Source: Agroathelia rolfsii
Lineage: Eukaryota > Basidiomycota > Agaricomycetes > Amylocorticiales > Amylocorticiaceae
Assembly: GCA_018343915.1 (NCBI GenBank)
Contig: JABRWF010000007.1
Span: 2,604,001 to 2,668,000 of the forward strand
Reading direction: 5' to 3'
DNA: 64,000 nt
Below the pieces are notes generated by a model. The model searched no databases and was not told where the DNA came from. It worked only from the letters and a program-made list of their open reading frames with translations. This document shows positions 1 through 10,361 of the stretch, piece by piece. Position 1 is the first letter of the stretch; each line of letters starts with the position of its first letter. The position numbers and the translations under genes are program-made.

Positions 1-769
1 GGGGAGGAGGGCAGCATTATATAGATTGGACGGGGGAGGCTGACTATCTCAGAGGCTGACGAGAATGTTATGGTACTCCCGGCTCTCGAGTGCATGGTCT
101 GGCGCGAAGTATAGGCGAAGGACACACAATTTTCCAGTTTAGTTCAAGCTTTCATACTTGGATCTAGTTGTAATATACATGAAAATATCAATGATACAAT
201 ACGCCACGCTGGCGGATGGGCAATGGTCAGTAGATGTAGCATCTCAGACTGAGGCTACGGATAGTCCGACTCTGTCCGAGTCAGCCGCTGGCGTCAGCTC
301 GTAGTCCCGTCCTCGTGTGAGCATTGCTAGCCATGCAATTTGGGATGGGCAAAGTCATAGCAGCAGAAGAGAGTAGAGTCGTCGTAAAAATATCAAACAT
401 GAGTGCATCAGCACAAGAATCTTCTCTCTAAAGTTGCGATCCTGAGAAGTAAACAGTATTGCATCATACCAGCATCTGCGCATTCCAACGCCACATTTAC
501 ACTTCGCTATGTCTTTGACGATAAACCATGTGCATATCACCATGTCGAGACTACGAGTACACAAACTAGGGTATGTAAGAACTAACAGATAAACATATCT
601 ACGTAGAGAGAAATTCCATCATAAGGGCATATATCCAAAAAAAAAAAAAGAGATAACCAAGCAAGGCAGACACCACAGCACATAGGTATATAGATAGCGG
701 ATAAATTCCAACCGATCGACCGGTCTCCATCCTCCTACGCGTCCACACACACACATACACGCAGTCTTT
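1..769. other. Left-edge intergenic region
   Basis: I see no convincing gene here. Short open frames on both strands lack codon structure, splice signals in register or recognisable motifs. The last part, just below 770, is presumably the 3' untranslated region of the minus-strand gene that ends at 770; an A-rich run lies at about 638-650. Confidence 0.5.
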
Positions 770-3700
770 TTATATCTTCCAAGAGTTTCTCCCCCTCAAA
801 CTCACCACGCTCGCACTCCGACCCATGCTGGCACTCCGCAAATCAGAGAAGCTCTCAACGCTCCTCAAACTGCTCATGCTCCCCTGTCTAGACAACGATC
901 GCTCGCGATAAAAACTGCCGCCAGACATACTCATGTTCGCCTCCTCCTCCTGCCTCCGCTGCATCTCGTCGAAGCTCTGCACCAGCTCACGCACGCTGCT
1001 GGCGCTGCCCGTGCGCACCAGGGGCTTTCTACCATCGCCACTAACAGACGCACTGCGCCAACGTCTATCCCTCTCCTCCTCCGGCACAGCGCGCAGGTCA
1101 ATCAACCGCCTCGGCTCCTTCTTCACCTGCGTCGGCGTCGGCAGCAGCGGCAGCACATGATGCAGATCCACGAGCTCTCTCGGGTGCAGAGGCACCGCGG
1201 GCGGCTCGCGCTCCAGCTGGGCGGGTACGGGCTTCAGCTCGATGCTGGTATCCGCCGGCGGGAGGGGCAGGCCGGGCACCGCCGGCTTGCGTGCCGCCAC
1301 GGTTTGCTTCTTGGCCGGCGTAGGCTTCTTAGGCTTGGAGGGGGAGAGGTAGGTGAAGAAGTTTTTCACACGCTGCACGAGGGTCGAGCGGGGAGGGGAG
1401 CGCCGGGCTTGGTGGGACGATGATGATAGGTAGGAATGATCGGCCTTGCTGGAAGATGAGCTGCTTGTCGTGCTCCCTGCAGACGAAGTGACACTTTGAG
1501 AGTCCGAAGATCCCGAGGTGTTGGCTGGTGTAAACGGCGGCGGCGGCGGTGCCGCAGAGAACGAAGACGAGGACGAGGACGACAGCCCCAAACTTGGGGT
1601 TTGGAACCTCACGCCCCGCATGAGTGTCGACAGTCCGGGTGTCTCTTCTGGATTTGCCGATGCTGTAGGGGACAACAACGACGGGGTAGCGGTAACAGTA
1701 GAGGATTTACCCTTGGTAACCCCCTCAGGCGACTGACTCGCAATCTTTACCGCTTCTCTTATCAAATAGTTGTACCGCGGCGCGGCCAACGAGGCAGGCA
1801 CCTCTACCTTCTTCTTTCCCTTATTCACCGCGGGCGTGCTGCGCATATCCTCCAGCGACGCATGCTTGGTCAGTCCACGAGGCGGCGCAGAGGCTGATGT
1901 GGTGGGAGGCGGGAACATCGGCCTTGTCTGTGCGCTCCGCCTCGCCAGTGGGGACGAAGTATCGAACTGACCGCTACCAAAGCCATATCCATTGCCATTC
2001 CCACGAGCGGGCGAGTCAAAATCGAGGCTTATATCTGGCAGGGACGTCGACCCAGGGCCGGCGGCAAAAGACTCTTCATATTCAAATGAAGTCGAATTGT
2101 TGTACCCGGGCGTGGCCGACAAGTTCGGCGGCGCACCCACGCGCGCTGCGAATATTGGCGTGGGTGGCGCAAAGTTGCCCGTTTTCTGTTTCTTCTGTAC
2201 GGCGCGTACACGGGCGCGCAGGCTGTCCCTACAATCGTAAATCGCAAATTAGCATCGTCATCATCATCGTCGCCACCATCGACATGAGAGATAAACAACA
2301 GCAATGAACGAAAAAGAAAAAAAGTGACATACATAGTCCAGTCCGGCCCATACATCCCCAGTTCCATATCCATCACTTGCTCATCCGACACGACGCCGAG
2401 GAGCTCCAGGAAGCGGTCGACGACGGCCTCGACGTCCACGCGGCCTGCGACGGCCATAGAACGCGAGTCAGGCGCGCCGGCGAGTTCGAGGCGTTCGTCG
2501 GAGAAGCACGCATCGAGCGCCTGCCAGTCCGCTCTCGTCCACGCGCGCGGGGAGGAGAGAAGGGTGATGGCGGAGTCTACCGCTCCCATTTCGTGCGATG
2601 TGGAGGAGATTGACGTTATGGAGGCGCAGGAGGTGTTGGCGGACGGAGGGGGCGGTGAGGCGTTGGACATGAACGACGCGTTAGAAGCAAACGACGCATT
2701 GGAAGCAAACGATGCATTGGAGGCGAACGACGCGTTTCCATCCAGCGCGCCAATGGTCGAAAACGATCCGTTCCGGCTGAGACTCTGACTCTGACTTCGG
2801 CTTCCACCACTTTGGCCGTAGAAGCTCGCATTCGGCGTGATCGTGCTCATACTGGCGATGCTCCCCAGACTGCCCTCACGCTCGAGGTCCCGGCGCGCGC
2901 TCTTGATCAGCTGCGGCACACTCATCTCCGCGACCTTCCCGTCATGGTCGGCATCGAGCATGAACGTGCGTCTCGAATTCGCGCGCGACTTGGTGATGCC
3001 GCCGCCAGAGAGATCGGCACGGCGCGCGCGCCGCGCGAGGCGTTTCGAGAAGAAGTCGTAGTCGTGCTACAATTTTTTGTTTGTTTGTTTGTTTTATTTT
3101 TAGAATCAACTTTATTTAAAAGGAAAAAAAAATGAAATAAGCGAAATTGCGCCTTCCAACACTCACCGATGTGAGAATTGCCGCCGCCCTGGCCGCCACG
3201 CGCGGATCGGCGCTGACGATCTTGAGCAGCTCCGGGTCCTGATCTGCTTCGGACGAGGCGATCGACGCCGGCTCGTCGTCCGAGCGTAGGTCGACAAAGT
3301 ACCGCCCGTCGTCGTGGGATTGCTGCACGGCGTCGTACGAGCGTGAGAGGGTGTCGATGTCCACGGACATCGATGCCGATGTGGATGTTGGTGCTGGCGC
3401 TGGCATGCCGGGGTCGTCGAAGAGGAACGTGTCGGAGGGTGCGGTTGTTGCAAAGTCGTTTCTTGTGGTTGTCGTGGTGGCGGCGGCGTTTTTGTGGTTA
3501 TGTGTCGAATTATGATGATGATGGTGGTGTGTTCGCGGAGAGTTTTGCAGACGCCGATTGAGACGAGCGAGCGACGGGGAGGACACGGGCGAGTAGGTGC
3601 GTCCGCGGCCGATGGATGCAGCACCATGATCTTCCTCCATTTCGTCGTCATCTTCTATCTTGTCCGTCTCTTCACCTTCGTCCGTCAGATCGTCTTCATG

Positions 3701-4975
3701 TTGCGTAGGACGAGCGTGCCCTGACGAGCTGAACGTCGTATTGCCAGCGTCGATACTACGGTCAAAGCTTCCGTCCATACTCTCTTCTTCAAAGGACGTC
3801 TGGGCCTCTTGAATTTTGCCGCTCCCAGACATAAACAAGCTCGGAGACTGGATCGTAATGTTTGGCATATCCATGTGATGGCCATTACGCTGCGCCCCTG
3901 ACGCTGGTCGTGGAGTAGAGTGGGTATGGCCGTCACCCATCCAAGGATGTTCATCCGCATGCGCAGGGTTTTCTGGTTCTTTGCCGTTTGTAGCGGCAAC
4001 AGGGACTGTATGCTCCATCTCTTCATGTTTGACAGCCACCACTGAAGAACTCAAGCCTGACGGCGGCGCCTTTCTCCGCGCGGGGAAGTTTGTGCCAGGC
4101 GCAGGCGAGGCGAGCAAGAGTATCGGGTCATCAGAGGGTGACGAAAGCACCTGGGTTCGTGGCTGAGCACTGCCTAGCGGAGTGGCTGCAGGTGTTTCGT
4201 GCTTGACTGTAGTGTGGACGGCGCGCACAGAGTCGGATTTGCTCCTGCGCGGGGGCTTGGAGGGTGTGCTGAAGAGCGGCGGCGGCTGTGGCTGTGGCCA
4301 GTTTCCCGTGGTGTCTTGTGTGTTTTGGGAGGATTGATTTTGTGTGTCGCTTTCCGTTGGGACTGTGTTGGAAAGGTGATCACCATCCTGTGTTACCGTC
4401 GTCGTCGTCTCCGGTAAAGCGCCCATAACAACATCCTCCTTTGCATCCACTTCCATAGGCTCATGGGCTGCTTCTTTGGTCGATTGTATAGGGGATGACG
4501 GGACGTAGTAAGGCAGCGCGCCCCCACTTCCACCGGAGCGAGACATGCGCGTGCGCGAGCGCGTCAGGCGCTGAGGCGTCTGGTCCTGGTCCGTGGTCAC
4601 ATCCGCGGCATCGGAATCGTCGAGACCCCGCGTGCGCCGTATTGTCCGCGGACGCTTGGCCGTCGACGGACGCGAGCCGGAGGGGGGCGTCACCGGTGCG
4701 GGGTTGAGGCTCCGCGAGCGATGGGGACGAGATGATGATGAAGATGATGGTGTCTCGGGAAGGCGGTCAGATTCGCGGCGGGATTGTTTCCGCGCCTTGG
4801 GGTTCGGTGTGGTATCTACGGCAGTGGGCGATGCGTCGGGGCGTACGGGAGAGTGGGCGGTGGCGCCGCCGCCGCGCTTGCGCTTGGCGGTGCCGGTGGT
4901 CATCGCGGTTGCTACGGTTGATGTGATGTCTTCTGAAGAAGAGGTGGTGGTGGTGCCTTGCGCACGCCCACGCAT
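770..4975 (-). CDS. Large serine/proline-rich disordered protein, paralogue of the gene at 22390-28044
   Basis: Three exons read on the minus strand (3167-4975, 2333-3066, 770-2228) give 1333 residues with GT-AG junctions in register. I do not recognise a named family. The N-terminal 600 residues are low complexity (Ser, Thr, Pro, Arg and His runs, acidic patches) with basic segments that look like nuclear localisation signals near the start. The best conserved block spans both introns: DPRVAARAAAILTS, then SPRAWTRADWQALDACFSDE, DVEAVVDRFL, YGPDWT and APPTP. A second paralogue in this window shares these blocks and both intron positions and phases. The C-terminus has RELVDLHH and VRELVQSFDEM segments, also paralleled in the paralogue. 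A nuclear or scaffold role is only a guess. The start at 4975 is the first ATG of the open frame. Confidence 0.8.
2660..2731 (-). repeat. Four tandem 18-bp units inside a coding exon
   Basis: Four near-perfect 18-bp units encode a repeated hexapeptide of type N-A-S-F-x-S within exon 2 of the disordered protein gene at 770-4975. The unit keeps the reading frame, so copy-number change would alter protein length without a frameshift. Confidence 0.8.
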
Positions 4976-5535
4976 CTGGCGTTCACGGTGGAGGGGGTCA
5001 ATCTGGTTATTTGGGCAGCAAGTTGCTATTGTCTATTTTACCTCCAAGTCTGGTGCGTTATCGTCTGTATGGATGGGGGCCAAAGCGAGGCTGGTTGGTC
5101 GTGTCCTGGGGGTAGTAATATGTTCGTAAGAAGAGGAGGTTACGGGGGGACAGTTTTCCATCTAAATGAGGTATTTTGCCTTTGGTGTATGGGTGCGAGG
5201 ACGGTGAGACCAAGCGACCTGGACAATTAGTATGTAGTAGTAGTAGTAATAGTAGTAAGGATATGTACAAAACACCAAGTAAGAGAGCCTCGTGCCGGAT
5301 TCAAATCAAAACCTCCACAACGCGGTCACGTGATGATGGACCTATTCATTCTACGTGAATACTGTGGCAGTGCACATCACGTGATGACTCCCATCTCTTT
5401 GTCCGAATGCCAAGTCAACATGCTGACATCATCGTCATATAGAATTGCCATGCTCCCAGTGACACGCCTCTCTGATCATATGAACGTCAGTAAATGCACT
5501 CTCGCTCACATCTCTACCCCCTGACCCTTTCTTTC
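4976..5535. promoter_or_regulatory. Upstream region of the 770-4975 gene with two CACGTG sites
   Basis: CACGTG occurs at 5327-5332 and 5378-5383. The second sits in the perfect 12-bp palindrome CATCACGTGATG (5375-5386). This core is the classical bHLH/Cbf1-type binding site; that it acts here is inference. A GTA-rich microsatellite lies at about 5231-5258. Confidence 0.4.
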
Positions 5536-5538
5536 TCA

Positions 5539-7682
5539 ACCCTCAAATACCTCGTCTATCATGTCTTCATGCCCCCTCAGCTACCCTCGCACTCTGATCA
5601 CTCTCCTGTACGAGACCAGGAACTATGTCAGATACTACTAGACATCGCCACCCGCTTTCGTGCTACTCTCAAGGACACCTAGCTCTCGGCCTGGAAGCCC
5701 ATCGTCTCTATGCCAAGAAACTTGTATAATCTACATAACTCTAATACACTCAATACAGCTTAATCAAGCAATTTGGATACTTGAAGAGCGGAAGTCAGTT
5801 TATCAGCATTCTTTCTTTATTCCTCTTGCCCTCATGAAAGAAAAAAAAAATTCAGGCTTCTTGATGATCCCCATTCGCGCGCAAAACGCGCGTGTGATCA
5901 TCAGAAGGGGGCCAGAGCTCACCATCTGAAATATTCGAGGTCGATCCGCTTAATAGGCAAATCATGGCCTCCGTGGGCAAAATCGCGCGACCCACCAGTA
6001 CATTCAGTAGTCGTTATTTTCATCAGGAGCTCACTTCTGTCTTGGCCCAGATGGACTCCGAGCCCCTGGGTAATAGCAGTGACAATAACAACAACAGCGG
6101 CTTCAAAAAAAGGCTGGCGAGAACTATGGACGACAGTAATGATAATAATAGTAAAAGTATGGGCAATGCAAAGCCCAACAACGCACCCGAGGGGCGCCCC
6201 GACACCGCCGATCCGTACTACATTCTAAAATTCCATCCTGCGGGGTTTTCCCGGAGCCAGCACCGTCTCCTCAAGCAGGGACGACAACGACAACAATGAC
6301 GAAGACCAAAATGATGCAGACGAGGTCTTCGCAATCATGAAGCGCATCGAAAACGACATCATCTGCGTCGGCGACACAACACACCTCCCCTGGCGTCGGT
6401 CCTCGCTCTGGACGATCATCCGCGCCGCAATGCACACCTCCGTCTGTTTTCTGATGGGCTCGAGCCACCTCTTCATGGTCTACCTCACCTCCCAGCTTCT
6501 TCACATCGGCGTCACCCACAAGCCCAAGAGCGCGCGGCTGCACTGCATGCCCGCCAAAGTCGCTCGCAGGCTCTACAAGCTCAAAGACTCCAACGTGCCA
6601 GTCGAATTTTCCCAAGGGGTGCTCACATCCATCAGACTCGCTTCAGAGTCCATGGAAGCACGGTGGGAGAAGATCCAGGAGACGAACAACATCATTGCCG
6701 CGTCGGGCGCGACATGCACCTCTCTCTGGCGAATTCGAGGGAGTATATCAAGGGATGCCTCTCTCGCAAGGCCGTGCCGCCGTCGCGCACGGTATTCTCT
6801 CCTACGTCGTACAATCGCCTGCCTAATACGCCTTCCAGGCCAGCCTTTGCGACGAGCAAGCAGGCGCTTGAGCGGGCAATAAGATCCAATCGTCTTGTTG
6901 CCCTCGCGGATATTGAGCAGTCCGTGGAGGCCTATCTCGAGTGCTGGACCACAACGCAGGCACTAGGAGTTCGAGCAATATAAACGCATCCAAGGAAGTA
7001 CCAATCTCGATAAAAGGTATAGCGACAACGACGATGGCAATGATCACACTGTCCCAACAGAGGTAGCAGCCACCACGCTCTTCGCAGCCATCGAAACCTA
7101 CGCCGCCGCAGCCCAAACGGCGTACAAGGACAGCCCAGAAGACCAGTCTTATATGCCGCTCACCATCTTCGATCTCTGGATGGCGCTGGACCGCACCGTC
7201 TTGCTGCACCACGAGATGCTGCGGGACTACTCCCCCGAGGTGCCGCTGGAGCTCCTCAACCCCTTGTTGCTGCGCACGTCCACCGCCCTCACGCGCTACG
7301 CCCGCATCCAGACACGGCACCGCAACTCCCTCGGACGCCGTACTAGCAACTCGTTCGTCGCGCGGTACTTTGACACCTCCCCCTCTCAAAGCAGAAATCG
7401 AGGACTTGGCATGGCACAAGAAGCGCGCGAAGCTGTGCGAGCTGGAGGCGCAAAAAGGAAGAGTACACTAGGCCGGTGGAGAAGTCCCACCGGCTCGTCC
7501 ACACGTACCAGCCAAACGCGCGCGTGCACAACGGGGAGTCGCACATCAAGCGCAAGTGCAAAAAGTGCGTGCTCGAGACGCAGGTGGACAAGTTGGCCGT
7601 CGATGTCTTTGAGTGGCTGCGTTGACGATAGGGGATTTTCCACTCGATGACGAGGAGGAGCAAGAGGAAGCGGATGCAGATG
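5539..7682 (+). pseudogene. Truncated, frameshifted relic of a DUF6606-type giant fungal protein gene
   Basis: Successive blocks in different frames match, in order, the N-terminal part of the large DUF6606 proteins common in Agaricomycetes, as I remember them: YHVFMPPQLP near 5557, IRAQNARVIIRR near 5880, HQELTSVLAQMD near 6020, LPWRRSSLWTIIRAAMHTS near 6390, HLSLANSREYI near 6716, DSPEDQSYMPLTIFDLWMAL near 7130, YSPEVPLELLNPLLLR near 7230 and a Cys-rich tail KRKCKKCVLE near 7550. Moving between them needs frame changes near 6235, 6705, 6965 and 7460 (a short A run), with no matching splice signals. Full-length relatives are several thousand residues long and carry DUF3638/DUF3645 domains; here the similarity stops at a TGA near 7625. 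I infer a non-functional 5' fragment. Confidence 0.75.
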
Positions 7683-7689
7683 CAAGGGA

Positions 7690-9005
7690 TGAAGTAATAT
7701 GCTTAGACTAGTATAAAGACCAACTGATGTATAGCTAGGAAGTCAACGCAGATTTTCTTCTTGACGGACGTCGCAAAGTACTACGGCGGGAGACCAGCTT
7801 GTCGCCTGTTGCTGTGCTCATGAATTGTTGGACAGTGTTGGTTGAACGTCACGATGCTGGGTGGGTTCATGAACGTTTAGAATGTTTGATAAGCCCTCCG
7901 TCAGGTCCTTGATTACGCTCTGATTATCAAAACCGAGCTCAGGTGCCACGGCTGTTCTTTTTGTCAATCCAAACAGAAGGATGATGGAATAACCAACTCC
8001 TGAAGAGTGAAAACAAGTCATCATACATCCGCGGTTCATCAAACCCTCACCAGTGTCCGGGGTCACCGGTTTCGTTGGATTTCGCTATTAAGAGGAGACG
8101 TATCAGAAACTGATCTGCTTGTAGGATTTTGGCTGGTAGATCTGCTTCCTGAAGAAACAAGGAACGCCATACACAATCACGAAAAATAGGGGAACGACCA
8201 ACTCTGACGATGGTAAAAATAAGGCTCTCTTATCGAAAAGCGTCACTGCTCGAGTACTGGTTGTCAAGATGTCAGAGTCTCTTCACTCTTCACATCCCAC
8301 AAGTCAAATGTGTCCTATATCATACGGCACCTTGCATCTATTCCGGCGACCAGAGATTTTATTCCGAGATGTCTCGAGACCATGGCACAGACTGCACCAA
8401 ATGATCCCTATGCCAACCACGCCAATAGGGATTTAGTCGACACTGCTTGGATGCCTTGGATGCCGGAGATTATCTATTATCCCTATTCTCTGGTCCATGA
8501 CAGAGAAGTGTGCGTCTTTCCAAAAAAAGATCTGTAAGGTATATCGGGCTGCGCAGTCACACCAGAACTATAAATCCCAGACAAAGTGTGCTGCTCTTGC
8601 AGATCAAGGCAGTAGCCCCACGGCTGTGTACCATGGTCAGCAACTACAGCTTGAATGATTCTGCGGTACCTTGGTTGGCCCGCCCGCTACAGCGGCGTTA
8701 AAGGAAAGGCAGATGAATACAAATGATGACTTTTTTCGCCCAATGTATACCATAGCGGGTGAAATGGTGTCATAAATTCACCCCAAGGATTCTATAGGCT
8801 ACAAATTGCTAGTAAAAATGATGTATTCACATAATATGGATGCAAGCTGGATTACGATTTACGAGGAAGAGTGTTTGCTATGGCCGCCAGCAGCCGCGGA
8901 TGGCTCCGAGACGTTCCGAAGCGCGGACGGTCAAGTCCGATCAGCTCTTTTTAACAGTCGAGCTCACCGTCACTCACCTTTCTCACTTGCATACTCTCCT
9001 CCACC
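7690..9005. other. Intergenic region before malate dehydrogenase
   Basis: No supported gene. The last 100 bases before the MDH start are pyrimidine-rich (CACC/CTCC tracts at about 8965-9005), a usual feature of highly expressed fungal promoters and 5' leaders. No clear TATA box was seen. Confidence 0.4.
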
Positions 9006-10361
9006 ATGTTCGCTCGCTCAGCAGCCCGCTCTCTCGCATCCAGCTCTCGTCTGTTCTCGACCTCTGCCCCCAGGCAGACCAAGGTCGCCGTGCTCGGCGC
9101 TGGTGGAGGCATTGGCCAGCCTCTGTCCCTCCTGCTCAAGACGGACCCGTTGGTGACGTCCCTGAGCCTGTACGATATTCGCGGTGCACCCGGTGTTGCT
9201 GCCGACGTTAGCCACGTCGATTCCGCCAGCGAGGTATGTCAAAATGCTCCTGTGCTTGTCCCAACGCACCCATGACCTGGAAGTATTTATTGAACAATTC
9301 ACTGACTGCTCTGGTACGGTTTTTATGTTGTTTAGGTCAACGGCTACGCTGCCGATGAGCTCGACAAGGCCCTTGAGGGTGTTAAGGTTGTTGTCATTCC
9401 CGCTGGCGTTCCACGCAAGGTATGCAGCTAGTTGTATTACTTGTCTATCTACACGACTTCTGACACCGTTGTTTCCTCTAGCCTGGTGTAAGTCTCCTTT
9501 CATAAGTGATTATGCGTACCTGTACTAATTCCACATTAAGATGACGCGTGATGACCTCTTCAACGTGAGTTATTTCCTCGAACAAAAATAAATAAATAAA
9601 AATACTGTTGCTGACGTGCAATTTCTCACCAGACCAACGCCTCCATTGTGCGTGACCTCGCCGCGGCTGTCGCCCGTGTCGCACCTGAGGCCCACATCCT
9701 GGTCATTTCCAACCCCGTCAACTCGACCGTCCCCATTGTTGCCAAGACGCTCGAGAAGGCTGGTGTCTTCGACCCCCGCCGCGTGTTTGGTGTGACCACG
9801 CTCGATGTTGTCCGTGCCGCCCGCTTCCTATCCGGCATTGTCGGTGTCAAGCCTGCTGAGACCCCTGTGCCCGTTGTTGGTGGTCACAGTGGCCCTACCA
9901 TTGTGCCCTTGCTCTCCCAGGTCGCCCACGGCGACAAGGTCAGCGGTGATGCTTACAAGGCGCTCGTTCACCGCATCCAATTCGGTGGTGATGAAGTCGT
10001 CAAGGCTAAGGATGGTGCTGGCAGCGCTACCCTCAGTATGGCTTACGCTGGTGCCAAGTTTACCAATGCTCTCCTCCGCGGTCTTAACGGCGAGAAGGGC
10101 GTCGTCACGCCTACCTTCGTCAAGAGCGACCTCTTCAAGGAGGAAGGCATTGACTTCTTCTCTTCCAACGTTGAGCTTGGCGTAAGTATTTGATCTTTGT
10201 CTGCAAAGAGTGTTATATTAACTCTATAATCTTAATAGCCCAACGGTGTTGAGAAGATCCACCCTCTGGGTGAGCTCTCCGCCCAGGAGAAGGAGCTCCT
10301 GGATGCTTGCTTGCCCGAGTTGAAGAAGAACATTCAGAAGGGCTACGAGTTTGCCAATTAG
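9006..10361 (+). CDS. MDH1: Mitochondrial malate dehydrogenase
   Basis: NAD-dependent malate dehydrogenase of the mitochondrial type: malate + NAD+ to oxaloacetate + NADH in the citric acid cycle. Six exons (9006-9233, 9336-9419, 9482-9487, 9541-9564, 9633-10181, 10239-10361) give 337 residues, the usual length. The first about 20 residues (Arg/Ser/Ala-rich, no acidic residue) look like a matrix presequence. Next come the NAD-binding loop [11 protein letters not shown], the substrate-binding AGVPRKPGMTRDDL loop, [18 protein letters not shown] with the catalytic Asp, and VVGGHSG with the catalytic His. Exon 3 is only 6 nt (CCTGGT, Pro-Gly) and exon 4 is 24 nt; both lie inside the mobile active-site loop. 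All introns are GT-AG and all frames agree. Confidence 0.96.

Noticed and set aside
1157..1897. Long plus-strand open frames opposite the 770-4975 gene
   Set aside because: Arg-rich shadow frames of a GC-rich coding exon; the minus strand has the conserved core and splice sites.
2029..2332. Open frame continuing past the GPDWT block into the next intron
   Set aside because: Splicing at 2333/2228 joins to MDSLRARVRAV, matching the paralogue's RANLRKRAKAL; the read-through peptide has no counterpart.
8210..8540. Short overlapping open frames near 8.2-8.5 kb as a gene
   Set aside because: No motif, no consistent frame across candidate introns.
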